Below are positions 51,110-63,520 of a stretch of DNA of 64,000 nucleotides, piece after piece (the first letter of the stretch is position 1; each line of letters begins with the position of its first letter). The stretch lies in the NCBI GenBank assembly GCA_002104895.1, contig MCFG01000050.1, positions 18,501 through 82,500 on the forward strand. The letters are read 5' to 3'. The translations under genes and the position numbers were made by a program. The stretch comes from Anaeromyces robustus (lineage: Eukaryota > Neocallimastigomycota > Neocallimastigomycetes > Neocallimastigales > Neocallimastigaceae). The notes under the pieces were generated by a model that was not told where the DNA came from, ran no database searches, and saw nothing but the letters and a program-made list of their open reading frames with translations.

Positions 51110-51146
<37 letters not shown>

Positions 51147-53214
51147 ACATTCTGAGTCATAAAAACTAAATAATAATAATAATTATAAATAATATTGACA
51201 TTTATAATAAATAATTAATAGACAATTTTTTGTTCATTTTTTTCTTTTTTGTTTTGTTTTGTTTTTTTTTTTTGTTTTTTTTTTTTTTTTTTGTTTTTAA
51301 TATTTATATTTTATATTTATTTTACTTTTACATTATCATAAAAAATCTAATTAACATATTTTATAGTTAATCTATTTGATTAAATTATTATCAATCAAAA
51401 AACTTTAAAATCATAAATATCCTTTATTATTCTTTTATTATTCTTTTATTATTCTATATAGTCTTCTACTTTTTTTTTTTTTTTTTAATGATAAATATTT
51501 ATATTTTATTACAAAAAAAAAAAAAAAATTATCAGATTAACATAAAATTATAAAAAGCTTATCTTTCTTTTTTTTTTTTTTCGTAAATTGTTACATCTAT
51601 AAGGATATAAATACTAATAAATAATAAATAATAAATAATAACATTATAAAATTTATATAGAATGATGTGAATAGTAAATATAAAGTGTATTTAAAAATTT
51701 ATTTAAATAATAATAATTAACATTATGTCTAAAGAAATAAATATTATAAATTATATATTTATTTCTTTCTTTTTTTTTTTTAATTATTATTATTATTATT
51801 TTATTAAATATTATATATGTACTAAACTAAACTAAAATCTATATTATAGATTACATTAAATAAGATGATAATAATTATATCCTATCTTATTCTAGTATAA
51901 ATAAGTGTTTATATTTATTTTATAATTTATCATAACTTAAATATCAAATTTAAGTATATTTAAAAAAAATAAATTTTATAAAAAAGAAAATATATAAAAC
52001 AATAATAAATTTGATTTTCATGATAAAGTATTATATAAAAAAAAAAATTTTTTTTTTCTTATATAATAATATTTAAAATAACTTTTATTATTATTAAAAA
52101 GATACTTTTATTATAACCAACCAACAATTACATATTATTATTATTATTATTGATAGTAATAATCGTCATATATAAAAACAAAAAAAATTAGTCATTATTT
52201 AAAAATTACTAAACTAAAATAATTTATTATCTATTCAATAATTTTGGTTTTTTTTTTTTATTTTTTCTACTTTTTTTTCTACTTTTTTTTTTATCATTTG
52301 ATATTTGATTATTTGATATTAAAATCATTTTTCTTACTATTTTTGCTTTTGTTAAAAAAAACCTGGTCACCCTTTTTTCCTTGGTACATTCATTATTTGA
52401 TTATTTTATGTACATTAATTAATTAATTAATTAATTAATTAATTAAAATTTCAATTCTTATTTTATTTTAAAATCAAATAATAAAAATATGTTAAAATAT
52501 TTTATATAATTTTATATTATTTTATTATATATTATTTTATTATATGTTAAAATGTTAAATATGTTAAATATGGAATTATATTATTTACTTTTAAATATTA
52601 AATATATTATTTTTATTTTTTCATTAGTTTAGGATTAAATATAATTTCAAAATATATATATTTTTAAAATATAATTTTATTAATAATTTTAGATATAAAA
52701 CATAAAACTTATTTTTAATTTATATTTAAATTTTCCAAGAAATATATATACATTTAAAGATTAAAATTTTAACGGAATTTTTAAAAAATATTAATAATTT
52801 TAATTTATGAAACAAAATAAAAAAATTTTATTTTATATTAAAAATTTAGGTAAAAAATTAAATAACTTAAATTTAAAAATAAAAATATATAGAAATATAT
52901 AAAAAATATATATTTTATTTATTTTGTTATGTAAAAGAGGAAACATCTACTTCTACAAAACTTAGTAATGGTCAATCAGTATTTGTAAAAAGTAGAATTA
53001 ATGAAGATAAATACCCTCTGTATAAAATTATGCCGATCCCCGGTTGGATTACAAATTTTTTATTATTTAATTAAAAGAGTAAAAAAATTGTGTGAAGTGA
53101 CAATACAAGTGACCATGACTTTCTCTCTTTTTTATTATCATTATTAATTAATAAATAATAATTAATAATTAATTATATAAATATTAATAATAATTTTTAA
53201 AAGAAAATAAAAAT

Positions 53215-53311
53215 ACTTCATTTATGCTAGAAATGCTTAGAATACTTTTATAATTCATATTTAATTGATTAATTAAAAAAGTATTCTAAGCATTTCTAGC
53301 ATAAATGAAGT
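53215..53311. repeat. Perfect 35-bp inverted repeat (hairpin)
   Basis: 53215-53249 is the exact reverse complement of 53277-53311, separated by 27 bp. The stem contains atgctagaaatgcttagaat, much more complex than the surrounding spacer. Flanking bases outside the arms (aataattttta left, ttaaaattatta right) are also roughly complementary, suggesting a longer, eroding palindrome. Confidence 0.95.
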
Positions 53312-53344
53312 TTTTAAAATTATTAATTAATTACTATAGTAATC

Positions 53345-53465
53345 ATGATTTATTTATTTATTTAATATTTATTTATTTATTTAATATTTATTTATTTATT
53401 TAATATTTATTTATTTATTTAATATTTATTTATTTATTTAATATTTATTTATTTATTTATTTAAT
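53345..53465. repeat. 19-bp minisatellite
   Basis: Five to six units of aatatttatttatttattt with strict 19-bp period (aatattt at 53364, 53383, 53402, 53421, 53440). Confidence 0.93.
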
Positions 53466-53865
53466 AATTAATTAATTATTTATTTATTTAATATTTATTT
53501 ATTTAAAATTTATTTATTTATTTCTCTTAAAAAAAAATTTATTTTAATTTAAATAAGCAAACTTTTTATTATTAAATAAATTTTTTTTAAGGGAATAAAG
53601 AAGAAAAAGAATTTCCTAAAATTTCTTATTAAATATCCTTCCTTTAAATATGGTCGTTCAAGAATCATGGATTTCATAAAATCATAAAATATTAAATATT
53701 AAATATTAAATTAACTCTATAAAACTTTTATTATAAAACCCTTTTTTTTATTATATTTTATAATAAACTAAAACTAACCATTCTATAACTAAATAAGTAA
53801 AAAAAATAAATAAATGAATGAATAAATAACTAAATAAATAAATAAATTAATAATTATATTAAATT

Positions 53866-53883
53866 AAATAAATAAATAAAAAA

Positions 53884-53950
<67 letters not shown>

Positions 53951-53974
53951 GTAAATAAACAATATTTATATTAA

Positions 53975-54021
<47 letters not shown>
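53866..54021. repeat. (AAAT)n microsatellite
   Basis: Two AAAT blocks (about 53866-53953 and 53976-54021) separated by about 22 bp of other AT sequence. Confidence 0.93.
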
Positions 54022-54022
<1 letters not shown>

Positions 54023-57000
54023 AGAAATAACTATATAAATAAATTTCATTTATATACTAATTAATTAATATCCATTATACTACTAAAAAGGAAAATATTA
54101 TATTAAAATATATTATTAATTTATTATTATATACGAAGTTTAATATATTATAATAATGACTCATTATATAAAATAGATATAATAGTATTTAAATATAAAG
54201 TTTATGTGGTCAACTTATGAATATTAATATATTTAATATAGTTTTTTATAGTATATTATAGTATATTATAATTTATTATATAATATATTTCATATTAAAT
54301 AGAACAAATGATATTCATTATAAATCATAAATCATCATTTTGTATTTGCTAAAAATAATATAAAAAATTAAATAGAAAGAATCGAATTCATATGCTTATT
54401 TATTATTATTATAATTATAATTATATATATTTTATATTTAAATATTAAAATAAATATAAATCATTCTAAAGCTATTTATATATTTATATATTTATATTTA
54501 TATTTATATATTTATATAATTATATTTTTAAGCTAAGAATATTAAATGACTATATTAGGTATTAGGCGAAACAAGTAAAAAGATTGAAAAAAATTTTTTT
54601 TCTTATATATAATTATATAATAATGACAGCCAATTAAAAGAAAATGATGTAATTATATTCATATTATATTCATCATATTATGTTCATATTATGTTTATCA
54701 TATTATAATAGAAAAATACTAAAATTTACAATATATTAATTGGTAATAGTAATTTTATAGTAATTTTATCTATAGTAAATTCTGGTGGTACAGGGTAAAT
54801 ATAATATATAATGGCTAAGAAAAAAACAAGACAAAGAAAAAAAAATGTATCATGGTTTTATTAATTACTTATATAAATTCTTAGTTTTTTTCCATAATAA
54901 AAGTAAAATACAAACTAAAAAGTAATATTAAAAAACTAAGAATTATTAAATTAATAAATACAATGAATTATTAATATAATATAATGTAATATAATATAAT
55001 GTAATGTAACAATATATATAATATATTAATATATTGTTTTATTATTAAACTATATATTCCTATTGAATTATAATTTTAGTATTATTATATAATATTATAT
55101 ATAAATAGTAATTAATTAATCTAATTAATTATTATTAACTATTATTATTATTATTATTTATTATTATTTATTATTATTTATTATTATTTATTATTTATTA
55201 TTATTATTATTACTTAATAAAGAAATAAATTATTATTATATATTTGGTTTGTTATTGTTATTGATTCAACCAGAAATTCATAATAATAATTAAATATTAA
55301 CATTTTAATAGTTAATTATTTATTAATATTAATATTAATATATAGAATTATTAGTAAAATTATAATTATTAATAAATATAGAAATATATTAAAATATATA
55401 TATTTTTTAATAATCCTATATAATAAGAGTATATTTAATAATAAACTTAATTTTATAATAAATTTTGGTAAAAAAAAAGATTAAATATTACTTTTTATAC
55501 TTTTTTTTATTTAAAAATAAATATTTTATTATCAATAAATTTTTAATATATAATAATATATATTAATTTATATTAATTAATCAATTTTAGCGGTATATTC
55601 AATTTAAAAAAATAGAATCAACCTATTTATTTATATATAAAATATTTTGTGAATGTTTACAATTTTTTTTTTAAAAAATTGAAATGCTTTTTTATAATAC
55701 ATTAAATTATATATTATTTAGCATATATTAATTTATATTTTATTTAATATATATGTAATATAATATAATATAATAAAAATATAAAATAAAAATAAAAACA
55801 ATATAAAAAACATTCAATTGTTTTTTAAAATTTTGCATATTACAAAAATATTAACCAAATTAAATTATTACAAAATTGGTGAATTATATTATAATATATT
55901 GAATAATATATTGAATAATAGGAATACATTAATGTAATGTATTTATATTTACAAAAAAAAAGAAAAAAGCGTGTAACATTATAAAAAAAGAATAGTTATC
56001 TTGATATATTATAAAATTTTCTAATCTAATATAAATAATATATTAATATAATTAAAAAATAAAATGGATATTATATTATAATGTATTATAATATATTATA
56101 GAAATATAATTATTTATTTATTAAAATTTAATAATTAATTAACTTTTTTCAAGTACTTGTGTAATCATAAATAAATAATAAATAATAAATAATAAATAAT
56201 AAATAATAAATAATTAAATAATTAAATATTTATTTAATTAATAATAATTATTAATATATATTAAATATATTGTAATATATATTATAATAATTATAAATAA
56301 TAACATAATATATCATTTAATATATTAATTGATATATTTGATAATATACTAATATATAAAAGATTTATTTTTGTTTTAAAAAAAATCCTTTTTTTTTTCT
56401 TTTTTCTTTTTTCTTTCTTTTTTTTTTTTGGTTTTCTTTTTTTCTTTGGTTTTCTTTTTTTCTTTTTTTATAAATTTTTAATATTTTAATTTTAATATTT
56501 TATTTGTATTTATTTATATTTTATAAATTAATATAACAATAATTTAAATAATTTAAATCATTAAATAATTAAAAAAAAAAAAAAAAACAAAAAAAAAAAA
56601 CAAAAATAAATTCCTTAAATAAATAAACAATATAATAAATAATAAAATAAATAATAAAATAATAAATAATAAAAAAGTAATAAAAAATAATAAAAAAGTA
56701 ATAAAAAATTAAAAATAATAATAAAAATTAAAAATAATCATTGATTATTCGTAAATAATTAATAATAATTAATAATAAAATTTTATTTAATTTTATTATT
56801 TATTTATTTATTTATTTTATTTTATTTCTTTTTTTTTTTTTTAGAAAAAAATTTTTTTTCTTATTTATTTATTTAATTTTTTAATATTTTTTTACTCACA
56901 TTAATTTTTTTACATTTATATTAAAAAACTTTTTTTTTTTTTGTCATTTATATATAAACGAAATAATTTTTTTTTTATTTTTAATTTTTTTTTTTTTTTT

Positions 57001-58014
57001 TTACTTGTTAAAAAAAAAAATCCAAAAATAAATAAAGAATAAAAATAAATAATTATAAAAAATAAATAAAGCAATAAAAATAAATATTTTATAAATAAAA
57101 TAGGTAAATATACAAAGAGAATAAAAAGAAATTATTTACTTTTATTGAAAAGATATAATACAATTTATTCAAAGTAATAATAAAAACAAAAACAAAACAA
57201 AAAAAAAAGTAAAAATTAATTTATAAATAAAAAAATATTAATTGACAATTAACATCAAGCAATTAAAATAAAATCAAAAGTAAAAATAATTGAAAATAAA
57301 ATAAAATAATAAAAAAAAAAACAAAACAAAACAAAAAACAAAAACAAAAAACAAAAACAAAAACAAAATTTAACCAAGAGAATAATAATAAAAAATGTTA
57401 TTTCAATAATAATAATAATAATAATAATAAATTGTTAAATTCGAGAAATCAAAAAAAAAAAATATATATATATATTATGTGTATTTATCAATCGATTAAC
57501 AATATTTAATGAACCAAAGATTAAAAATTAAAATTAATATAATAATAATAATAATTATAATAAAAAAAACTTTTAAATGTTTTATATATATGTTTTATTT
57601 TAAAAGTTATAAACTATAAAAAAAAATCTACATTAATTTCTTTTTTTTTTTTATTATTTTGATTATTAATTATTTTTTTATTTATTTTTTAAATATATAT
57701 ATTTTTTTAACAAATAGATATATTTAATATATATAGAAAAGGTAATAAAAAGTTACAAAACTGCTAAAATTTTTTATTATCTTTCAGTATAAGAAATAAA
57801 ATATAGTATTTATATATATTTCATAGGTAAATATTAAAATAAATATTGTAAATAAATATTAATGTTAATCTTTATATGAATGATATTGATGACATTGTTT
57901 ATTTATAAATTGTATTTAAATATTTATTAATAATATATTTAATATTATATATATATTATACATAGATTTTGACCAAGAATTTTTTTTATTTAAATTTAAA
58001 TAAAGAAAAAAAAA

Positions 58015-59082
58015 ATGAACGCTAAACAATTGATAATATTTTTCATGGTAATTGCTCTTTTAGCAATTCAATGTAATGCTAAAGCTGTTTTCCCAAGACA
58101 AGATGAAGGAGGTGATGAAGGAGGTGACGGAGATAATAAAACTTCTGAAGCTCCAGCTCCAGAACCATCCCCATCTCCATCTCCTGAACCATCTCCATCT
58201 CCATCTCCAGAACCATCCCCATCTCCATCTCCATCACCAAATCCAAATCCAGAACCATCTCCAGCTCCAACTACAGTTGCACCAATTGCAAGTCCAACTT
58301 CTTCTGCTGTTGTTTCATCAGCAGAAGAACAACCAACATCCGTTCAATCAACTCCATCATTAATGCCAACAGAAACTAACCCTCCTGTTCAAAATAACAA
58401 TAATGGTAATAATAAAACTAAATATATTTTAATTGGTATTGGTGCTGTTGCTGTTGTCGTATGTATTATTGCTATTTTGTTTATTCGTAATAAGAAGAAT
58501 AATAAGGATGAATTCAACTTTACTCATCAACCAACAGCTGTTAACTATGGTAATAATAATTATCAAAATGAAGAACCAGCATACACTCAAGGATATGCTA
58601 CAGCTGTTAATGAAGGATATGATCAATATAATAATCAAGATCAATATGGTCAAGATCAATATGCCAACCAAGGTTATGACCAAGGTTATAATAATGCTCC
58701 ACAAGATCAATATGGTAACCAAGGTTATGATCAATATAATGGTCAAAACCAATATGGTAATCAAGGTAATTATGATCAATATAGTAATCAAGGTTATGAC
58801 CAAGGTTATCAAGATCAAGGTTATCCACAACCAGTTGATGAAAGTCAAGTAATTCCTGGAAATCAATACACCATTAGATATGACTTTAAACCAAGTTTAA
58901 ATGATGAAATTGAATTAGAACCAGGAAATGTTGTTGAAATCATAGAAGTTTATGATGATGGATGGGCTAAGGGTAAAAACTTAACTTACAACACTGAAGG
59001 TGTCTTCCCAGTAAATAGAATTACTGGTGTAGATGACTCTAAAAAGGCTCGTTATAGTTCCCTTCCACGTCCAGTTCAATAA
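58015..59082 (+). CDS. Single-pass membrane protein with mucin-like exterior and cytoplasmic SH3 domain
   Basis: One uninterrupted frame of 355 aa. Residues 1-22 (MNAKQLIIFFMVIALLAIQC...) are a signal peptide. Residues 37-125 are Pro/Ser/Thr-rich (repeated P-S-P-S-P-E), a likely O-glycosylated stalk. Residues 137-157 (YILIGIGAVAVVVCIIAILF) are a transmembrane helix followed by RNKKNNK, which puts the C-terminus in the cytoplasm. Residues 200-270 are Gln/Tyr/Gly/Asn repeats of the type N-Q-G-Y-D-Q-Y. Residues 284-340 form an SH3 domain: YTIRYDFKPS stands for the ALYDY motif, then DEIELEPGNVVEII, DDGWAKG and GVFPVNRI. The architecture is that of yeast Fus1 and related sensor/scaffold proteins that bind Pro-rich partners at the membrane. 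I infer a role in polarity, cell-wall sensing or signalling; orthology to Fus1 is not claimed. Confidence 0.93.
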   Translation: MNAKQLIIFFMVIALLAIQCNAKAVFPRQDEGGDEGGDGDNKTSEAPAPEPSPSPSPEPSPSPSPEPSPSPSPSPNPNPEPSPAPTTVAPIASPTSSAVVSSAEEQPTSVQSTPSLMPTETNPPVQNNNNGNNKTKYILIGIGAVAVVVCIIAILFIRNKKNNKDEFNFTHQPTAVNYGNNNYQNEEPAYTQGYATAVNEGYDQYNNQDQYGQDQYANQGYDQGYNNAPQDQYGNQGYDQYNGQNQYGNQGNYDQYSNQGYDQGYQDQGYPQPVDESQVIPGNQYTIRYDFKPSLNDEIELEPGNVVEIIEVYDDGWAKGKNLTYNTEGVFPVNRITGVDDSKKARYSSLPRPVQ

Positions 59083-60756
59083 ATAATGTAATCATAAAAA
59101 ATGCTATCATAAATATATATAAATATGTCATAAAAATTTATTTATTTTTTTTTAAAGAAAATACATACAAAAATGGATTTAGAATAAAATTTTTATAAAA
59201 ATAGAAAAATATAATAACAAGTTAAAAAATTAAATTAAAAATTGAAAAAAAAATATTCAATAAAATAAAACTAAAATAAAATTTAAAAAATAAAATAAAA
59301 AAAAAATAAAACTTTAAAAAAAAAAAATAACAAAAGCAAAAAAAAAAAAAAAAAGCAAAACAAATAAGCAAAACAAAAACATAAATATTAATATATAATA
59401 TCTTAAAGTAATATATAATATAATCATATACATTTTATTTTTTTTTTTTTTTAATTTAAAGTAATAGTAATTATTATTATTATCTAATGTTAATTTAATT
59501 TTTTTTATATAAAATTTATTTTTACATTAATATTTTTTTATATTATATAAAGAAAAGATTATAAAAAAAAATTTTTTTTTTTTAAAAAAAAAGTTTTATT
59601 AATAAAAAAAAAGACTTTAAAAAAAAAAAAAAGACTTTAAAAAAAAAAGAAAGATAAAAGGATATTAAAATTACATTATATTATCAATTAAATTAAATTA
59701 AATTAAAAATATTATATAATATTATTAATATATTTTATAAATTTAGAGAGAACTCTTTTTTTGAAAGCTCTTTTTTTTTTTTTTTATTATGAATATAAAA
59801 AATTAAAAAAAAAAAAAAAAAAGTTAAAAAAAGTAAAATATAAAATTGAAAAAAAGGAAAGGAAAGGAAAGAAAAGAGAAGAAGAATAATAATAAAAAGA
59901 TTATATGATATATAATATATAATATATAATATTAATATTAATGATATATATAAAATATAATATAAGTTATTATTATTAATATAAAAGGGGATTATTCTTT
60001 TTTTTTTTTTTTTTTAACTTTTTTTTTTTTTTAAACTTTTTTAATTTTATATTTTACTTTTTCTTTCATTCATTTTTTTTTTTTTTTTTTTTTTCATACT
60101 ATTCTTTCATTCTTCAAGCTTTTATCATCTATTTTTATCTATAATAATTTATTAAAAAAAAAAAAAAATCTTTTTTTTTATTATTATTATTATTTATTTA
60201 TGATTTATGATTTTATAAATTATTTTTATTCTTTATATATTTTTTTTATTTTTAAAATTTAAATCATTAATTATATTCTCTTATATTATTATTATTGAAG
60301 AGTAAAAGAAAGAAAGAAAGAAAAAAATTAAAAAGAAAGAGAAAAGAGAAAAAAAAAATTTAACTTTATATTTATAAATAAATAAAATTAATAAAATAAA
60401 AAAAGTAAAAAAAAAATAAAAAAAGAGTCAAAAAAAAAAAAGAGTTTTTTAAAAAAAAGAAAGAAAATAAAAGATATATGATTATATTATTATATTATTA
60501 TAATACATAACATTATATAATTATAATTATAACCTATAAACATATAAACATATAAATATAAACATATAAATATAAACAACGTTATAAATATTTAAAAATT
60601 AATATTATAAAAGATTTAATATTTATATATAAAATTTATAAATTTATAAATTATAAATAATATCATCTTAAAAATAATATTTATATTATTATATAAAATT
60701 AACCAAAATTATTCAATAATAAAATTAAAATAATATTATATAAATAAAATAAATAA

Positions 60757-60880
60757 AAAAACAAAAACAAAAACAAAAACAAAAACAAAAACAAAAACAA
60801 AAACAAACAAACAAAAAAAAAAAAAAAAAAAAGCAAAAGCAAAAGCAAAAACAAACAAACAAACAAACAAACAAACAAAT
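60757..60880. repeat. Compound (AAAAAC)n / (AAAC)n / (AAAAGC)n array
   Basis: Consecutive blocks of AAAAAC, AAAC, poly-A, AAAAGC and again AAAC units; strand asymmetric, with no T for more than 100 bp. Confidence 0.9.
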
Positions 60881-60972
60881 TAATAATAATAAAATAAAAT
60901 AAAAAAATTTTTTTTTTTTTTTTTTTTTAAAAAATTTTTTTATTTATTTATTAATAAAATTTATTATAATAA

Positions 60973-61052
60973 TTCAATTTTGATTAAAAAAAAAAAAGAA
61001 AACAAATATCTATGAAGTTTTTTTTTTTTTTTTTTTTTTAATCAAAATTGAA
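60973..61052. repeat. Inverted repeat with poly-A/poly-T stems
   Basis: ttcaattttgatt plus an A-run (60973-60998) is complementary to the T-run plus aatcaaaattgaa at 61018-61052, with a 20-bp loop. Confidence 0.85.
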
Positions 61053-61249
61053 CTATTTTTTAAATTGTATTTTAAAACATAAAAATAAATAAAATAAATA
61101 AAATAAATAGAATAAATAAATAAAATAAATAAATAAAAATTAAATATAATATTAAATAATATATATATATATTTAAAAGTAAAAAAAAAAAAACAAAAAA
61201 CAAAAAACAAAAACAAAAAAAAAAAAAATAATATTTTGTGTGTATATAA

Positions 61250-62435
61250 TATTGATACTAGAGTTGTTGTTAAAGCTGTTGTTAAATTGATTAATTTAGT
61301 TATTTATCCTTTGTCTTAATTATGGTTCATATTGTTTTTCATATTGATGATAGTTAATAGTTATCAAAGTATATATTGACCAATATTGCATTTGGTATTT
61401 AAAAATGTGCTACTATGGTAATCAAACCTATGTCTTTTATAGAACCCTCCTGATTATTTAGAACCTACCTTCTATTTTAATATGTATGCAATTCCTAAAG
61501 TCTCCTGCTACACTTATCTTGGTATTCCTTTTTTCTAATGATTTATCTTTAAAACCTATTATTGATAAAATGTACAATTGTATACAAATAAATCTTTATA
61601 TTCTCTTTCTAACTTTTTTTTTTATATAAATCCTAGCCTTCCTTTTAGCCTTTAAGAAGAAGGTTTTACAATCTTACAGTCATCCGTAAACCTCTATACT
61701 ATGTACCTCTTATTGGCTCTAATCAATTCAATACAAAGAAAATTCAAACACTTATTAATATTGGTATGTTTTGGTGTATCGATTCTTTCAATAACAAAAA
61801 AAAAATCATTACCTAAGAATATAGATAATTATCTCCTTGGATAAAAAGTATAGCTAGCTATGTTCGAAACCTTACTATGAGTACCTATGCTCTCTCTTGA
61901 GACCTTCAGATACCTTCTATTGCAGGAGTTTTGCGCTGCTAGACAGGTTAAGTGTTTTAAAAAAATAGAAATTTTCACATTGTATAATATTAAAAATTTT
62001 GTTTTTACACTATAAAAGAATTAATAATATTCTCTTCTTGGGCGGTTAAATCTAGTTCATTAGTGGATAGACTCAAAAATATGTCAGTAAGTGAATACAG
62101 AGAAAATAAAAATTGGTACTGGAATGATCATGCTAAAAAAACAATAAAGAATTAAAGGTAAAAAACTATGATAAATGAATATAAATTTTATGATTTTAAA
62201 CATATTGTTATGTTGGGTTATGATATACCTTCATATTAATCTAGGTATCCAATGGATGATACGTTTACGCTGTGGATATATATATAACTCGAAAATAGTT
62301 ATTATTTGATCGGTATAAAATCAACATCCATTATTACCAAGAGCGTCGACGTCGAATCGATAAGACATAATAATAATAATAATAATAATATCTCGAATCA
62401 CGGATATTATTTCAACCACAGGGTCTTCAGAGTCA

Positions 62436-62476
<41 letters not shown>

Positions 62477-63469
62477 TAGAAATGAAATGATGAAGATTAC
62501 ACTATAAAAGAATTAATAATATTCTCTTCTTGGGCGGTTAAATCTAGTTCATTAGTAGATAGACTCAAAAAATGTGTCAGTTAGTGAATACAGAAAAATT
62601 AAAAATTGGTACTGGAATGATCATGCTAAAAAAACAATAAAGAATTAAAGGTAAAAACTATGATAAATAAATATAAATTTTATGATTCTAAACATATTAT
62701 TATGTTGGGTTATGATATACCTTCATATTAATCTAGGTATCAAATAGATAATATATTTACGCTGTGGATATGTATATAACTCGAAAATAATTATTATTTG
62801 ATCGGTATAAAATCAATACCAATTATTACCAAGAGCGTCGACGTCGAATCGATAAGACATAATAATAATAATATCTCGAATCAAGGATATTATTTCAACC
62901 ACAGGGCCTTCAGAGTCATCTTTTTTTTTTTTTTTTTTTTTTTTTTATATTTTTATTTTTACTTTTTTTATTTTATTTTTTATTTCTATTTTCTTTACCT
63001 TTTTTTTTGTTTAATTTATCATTTAATAAATAAATAAATAAATATATATATATATATATATATATGTATTTTTTTTTCAATGAAAGAGTTAAATAATTAT
63101 TTAAAATACAATAATTTTATTTTTCTATATTCGAATACTAATATCACTCAAGAACTAATGGAGACTACTATTCTGAATTCTCATGCCTACGCCTTTTTGT
63201 AAAGGATGATGATCGGTTACTATGATATGCTTATTACATCGTTATTCTACAAAAGGGAAGAAGAAGAAGAAGAAGAAGAAGAAGAAAAAATCATGATTTG
63301 TACAAAGTGAATTTTTCATCTTAGATGGAGGCTGAGAGAAAATATCTCTCAACAACGGTTCAAAATTTGATCAAACTCAAACACAGAATAAGCAACATAT
63401 ATATAATATAGAAGGTATAGAAGATTTCATCGTTTCATCATGAACAAAATATTATTTGACTATGATAGG
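61250..63469 (+). mobile_element. LINE remnant D
   Basis: Less AT-rich than its surroundings, with LINE ORF2-like fragments in shifting frames: LLAFKKKVLQSY (about 61635-61675), WIKSIASYVRNLTMSTYALS (about 61838-61900, matching the region after the reverse transcriptase), FSSWAVKSSSLVDRLKN (about 62035-62085, comparable to the TWAKESCILKKKLN of remnant B), and RLRCGYIYNSKI (about 62262-62300). The tail at 63150-63440 reads METTILNSHAYAFL and STTVQNLIKLKHRI. Many stops; inactive. It does not end with the 3' sequence shared by remnants A and C, so it may be another subfamily. The class call is from remembered motif resemblance. Confidence 0.6.
62005..62946 (+). repeat. 492-bp direct duplication, each unit ending in a long T-run
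   Basis: Unit 1 starts at 62005 and unit 2 at 62497 (ttacactataaaagaatt). They are about 95% alike by eye through gtcgacgtcgaatcg to cagagtcatc, each followed by a T-run of 25 or more (ending about 62473 and 62946). Differences are point changes and the number of AAT units. Confidence 0.93.

Positions 63470-63517
<48 letters not shown>
63470..63517. repeat. 48-nt poly-A run
   Basis: Uninterrupted A48 directly after the last coding-like sequence of remnant D; it could be that element's retrotransposed tail. Confidence 0.9.

Positions 63518-63520
<3 letters not shown>

Larger units (their letters stand above)
50641..58014. other. Very long AT-rich spacer
   Basis: No gene is seen in 7.4 kb. 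A short less-AT-rich patch at 52935-53055 (containing catctacttctac and ccccggttgga) has no extended frame. At 54875-54950 aattcttagttttt and its complement aaaaaactaagaatt form a small hairpin. The final 1.6 kb (C/T-runs at 56390-56465, A-rich 56570-57450) is the likely 5' region of the SH3 gene. Confidence 0.55.
59083..61249. other. AT-rich spacer
   Basis: No gene is seen. Contains A/T homopolymers, GAAA-rich segments (60298-60350) and the AC-rich compound array and inverted repeat listed separately. Confidence 0.55.

Noticed and set aside
52935-53055. Small gene in a less AT-rich patch
   Set aside because: No frame continues beyond about 45 codons, there are no clear splice signals and nothing recognisable; possibly a tiny transposon scrap.
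53866-54021. Telomeric or centromeric array
   Set aside because: A simple AAAT microsatellite of the kind scattered through the whole window; no telomere-like G-rich unit is present.
62798-63037. Small Phe/Tyr-rich protein gene at the end of the second 492-bp unit
   Set aside because: The frame runs into the T-run and microsatellite; the corresponding unit 1 lacks the same frame end, and both lie in a decayed LINE.
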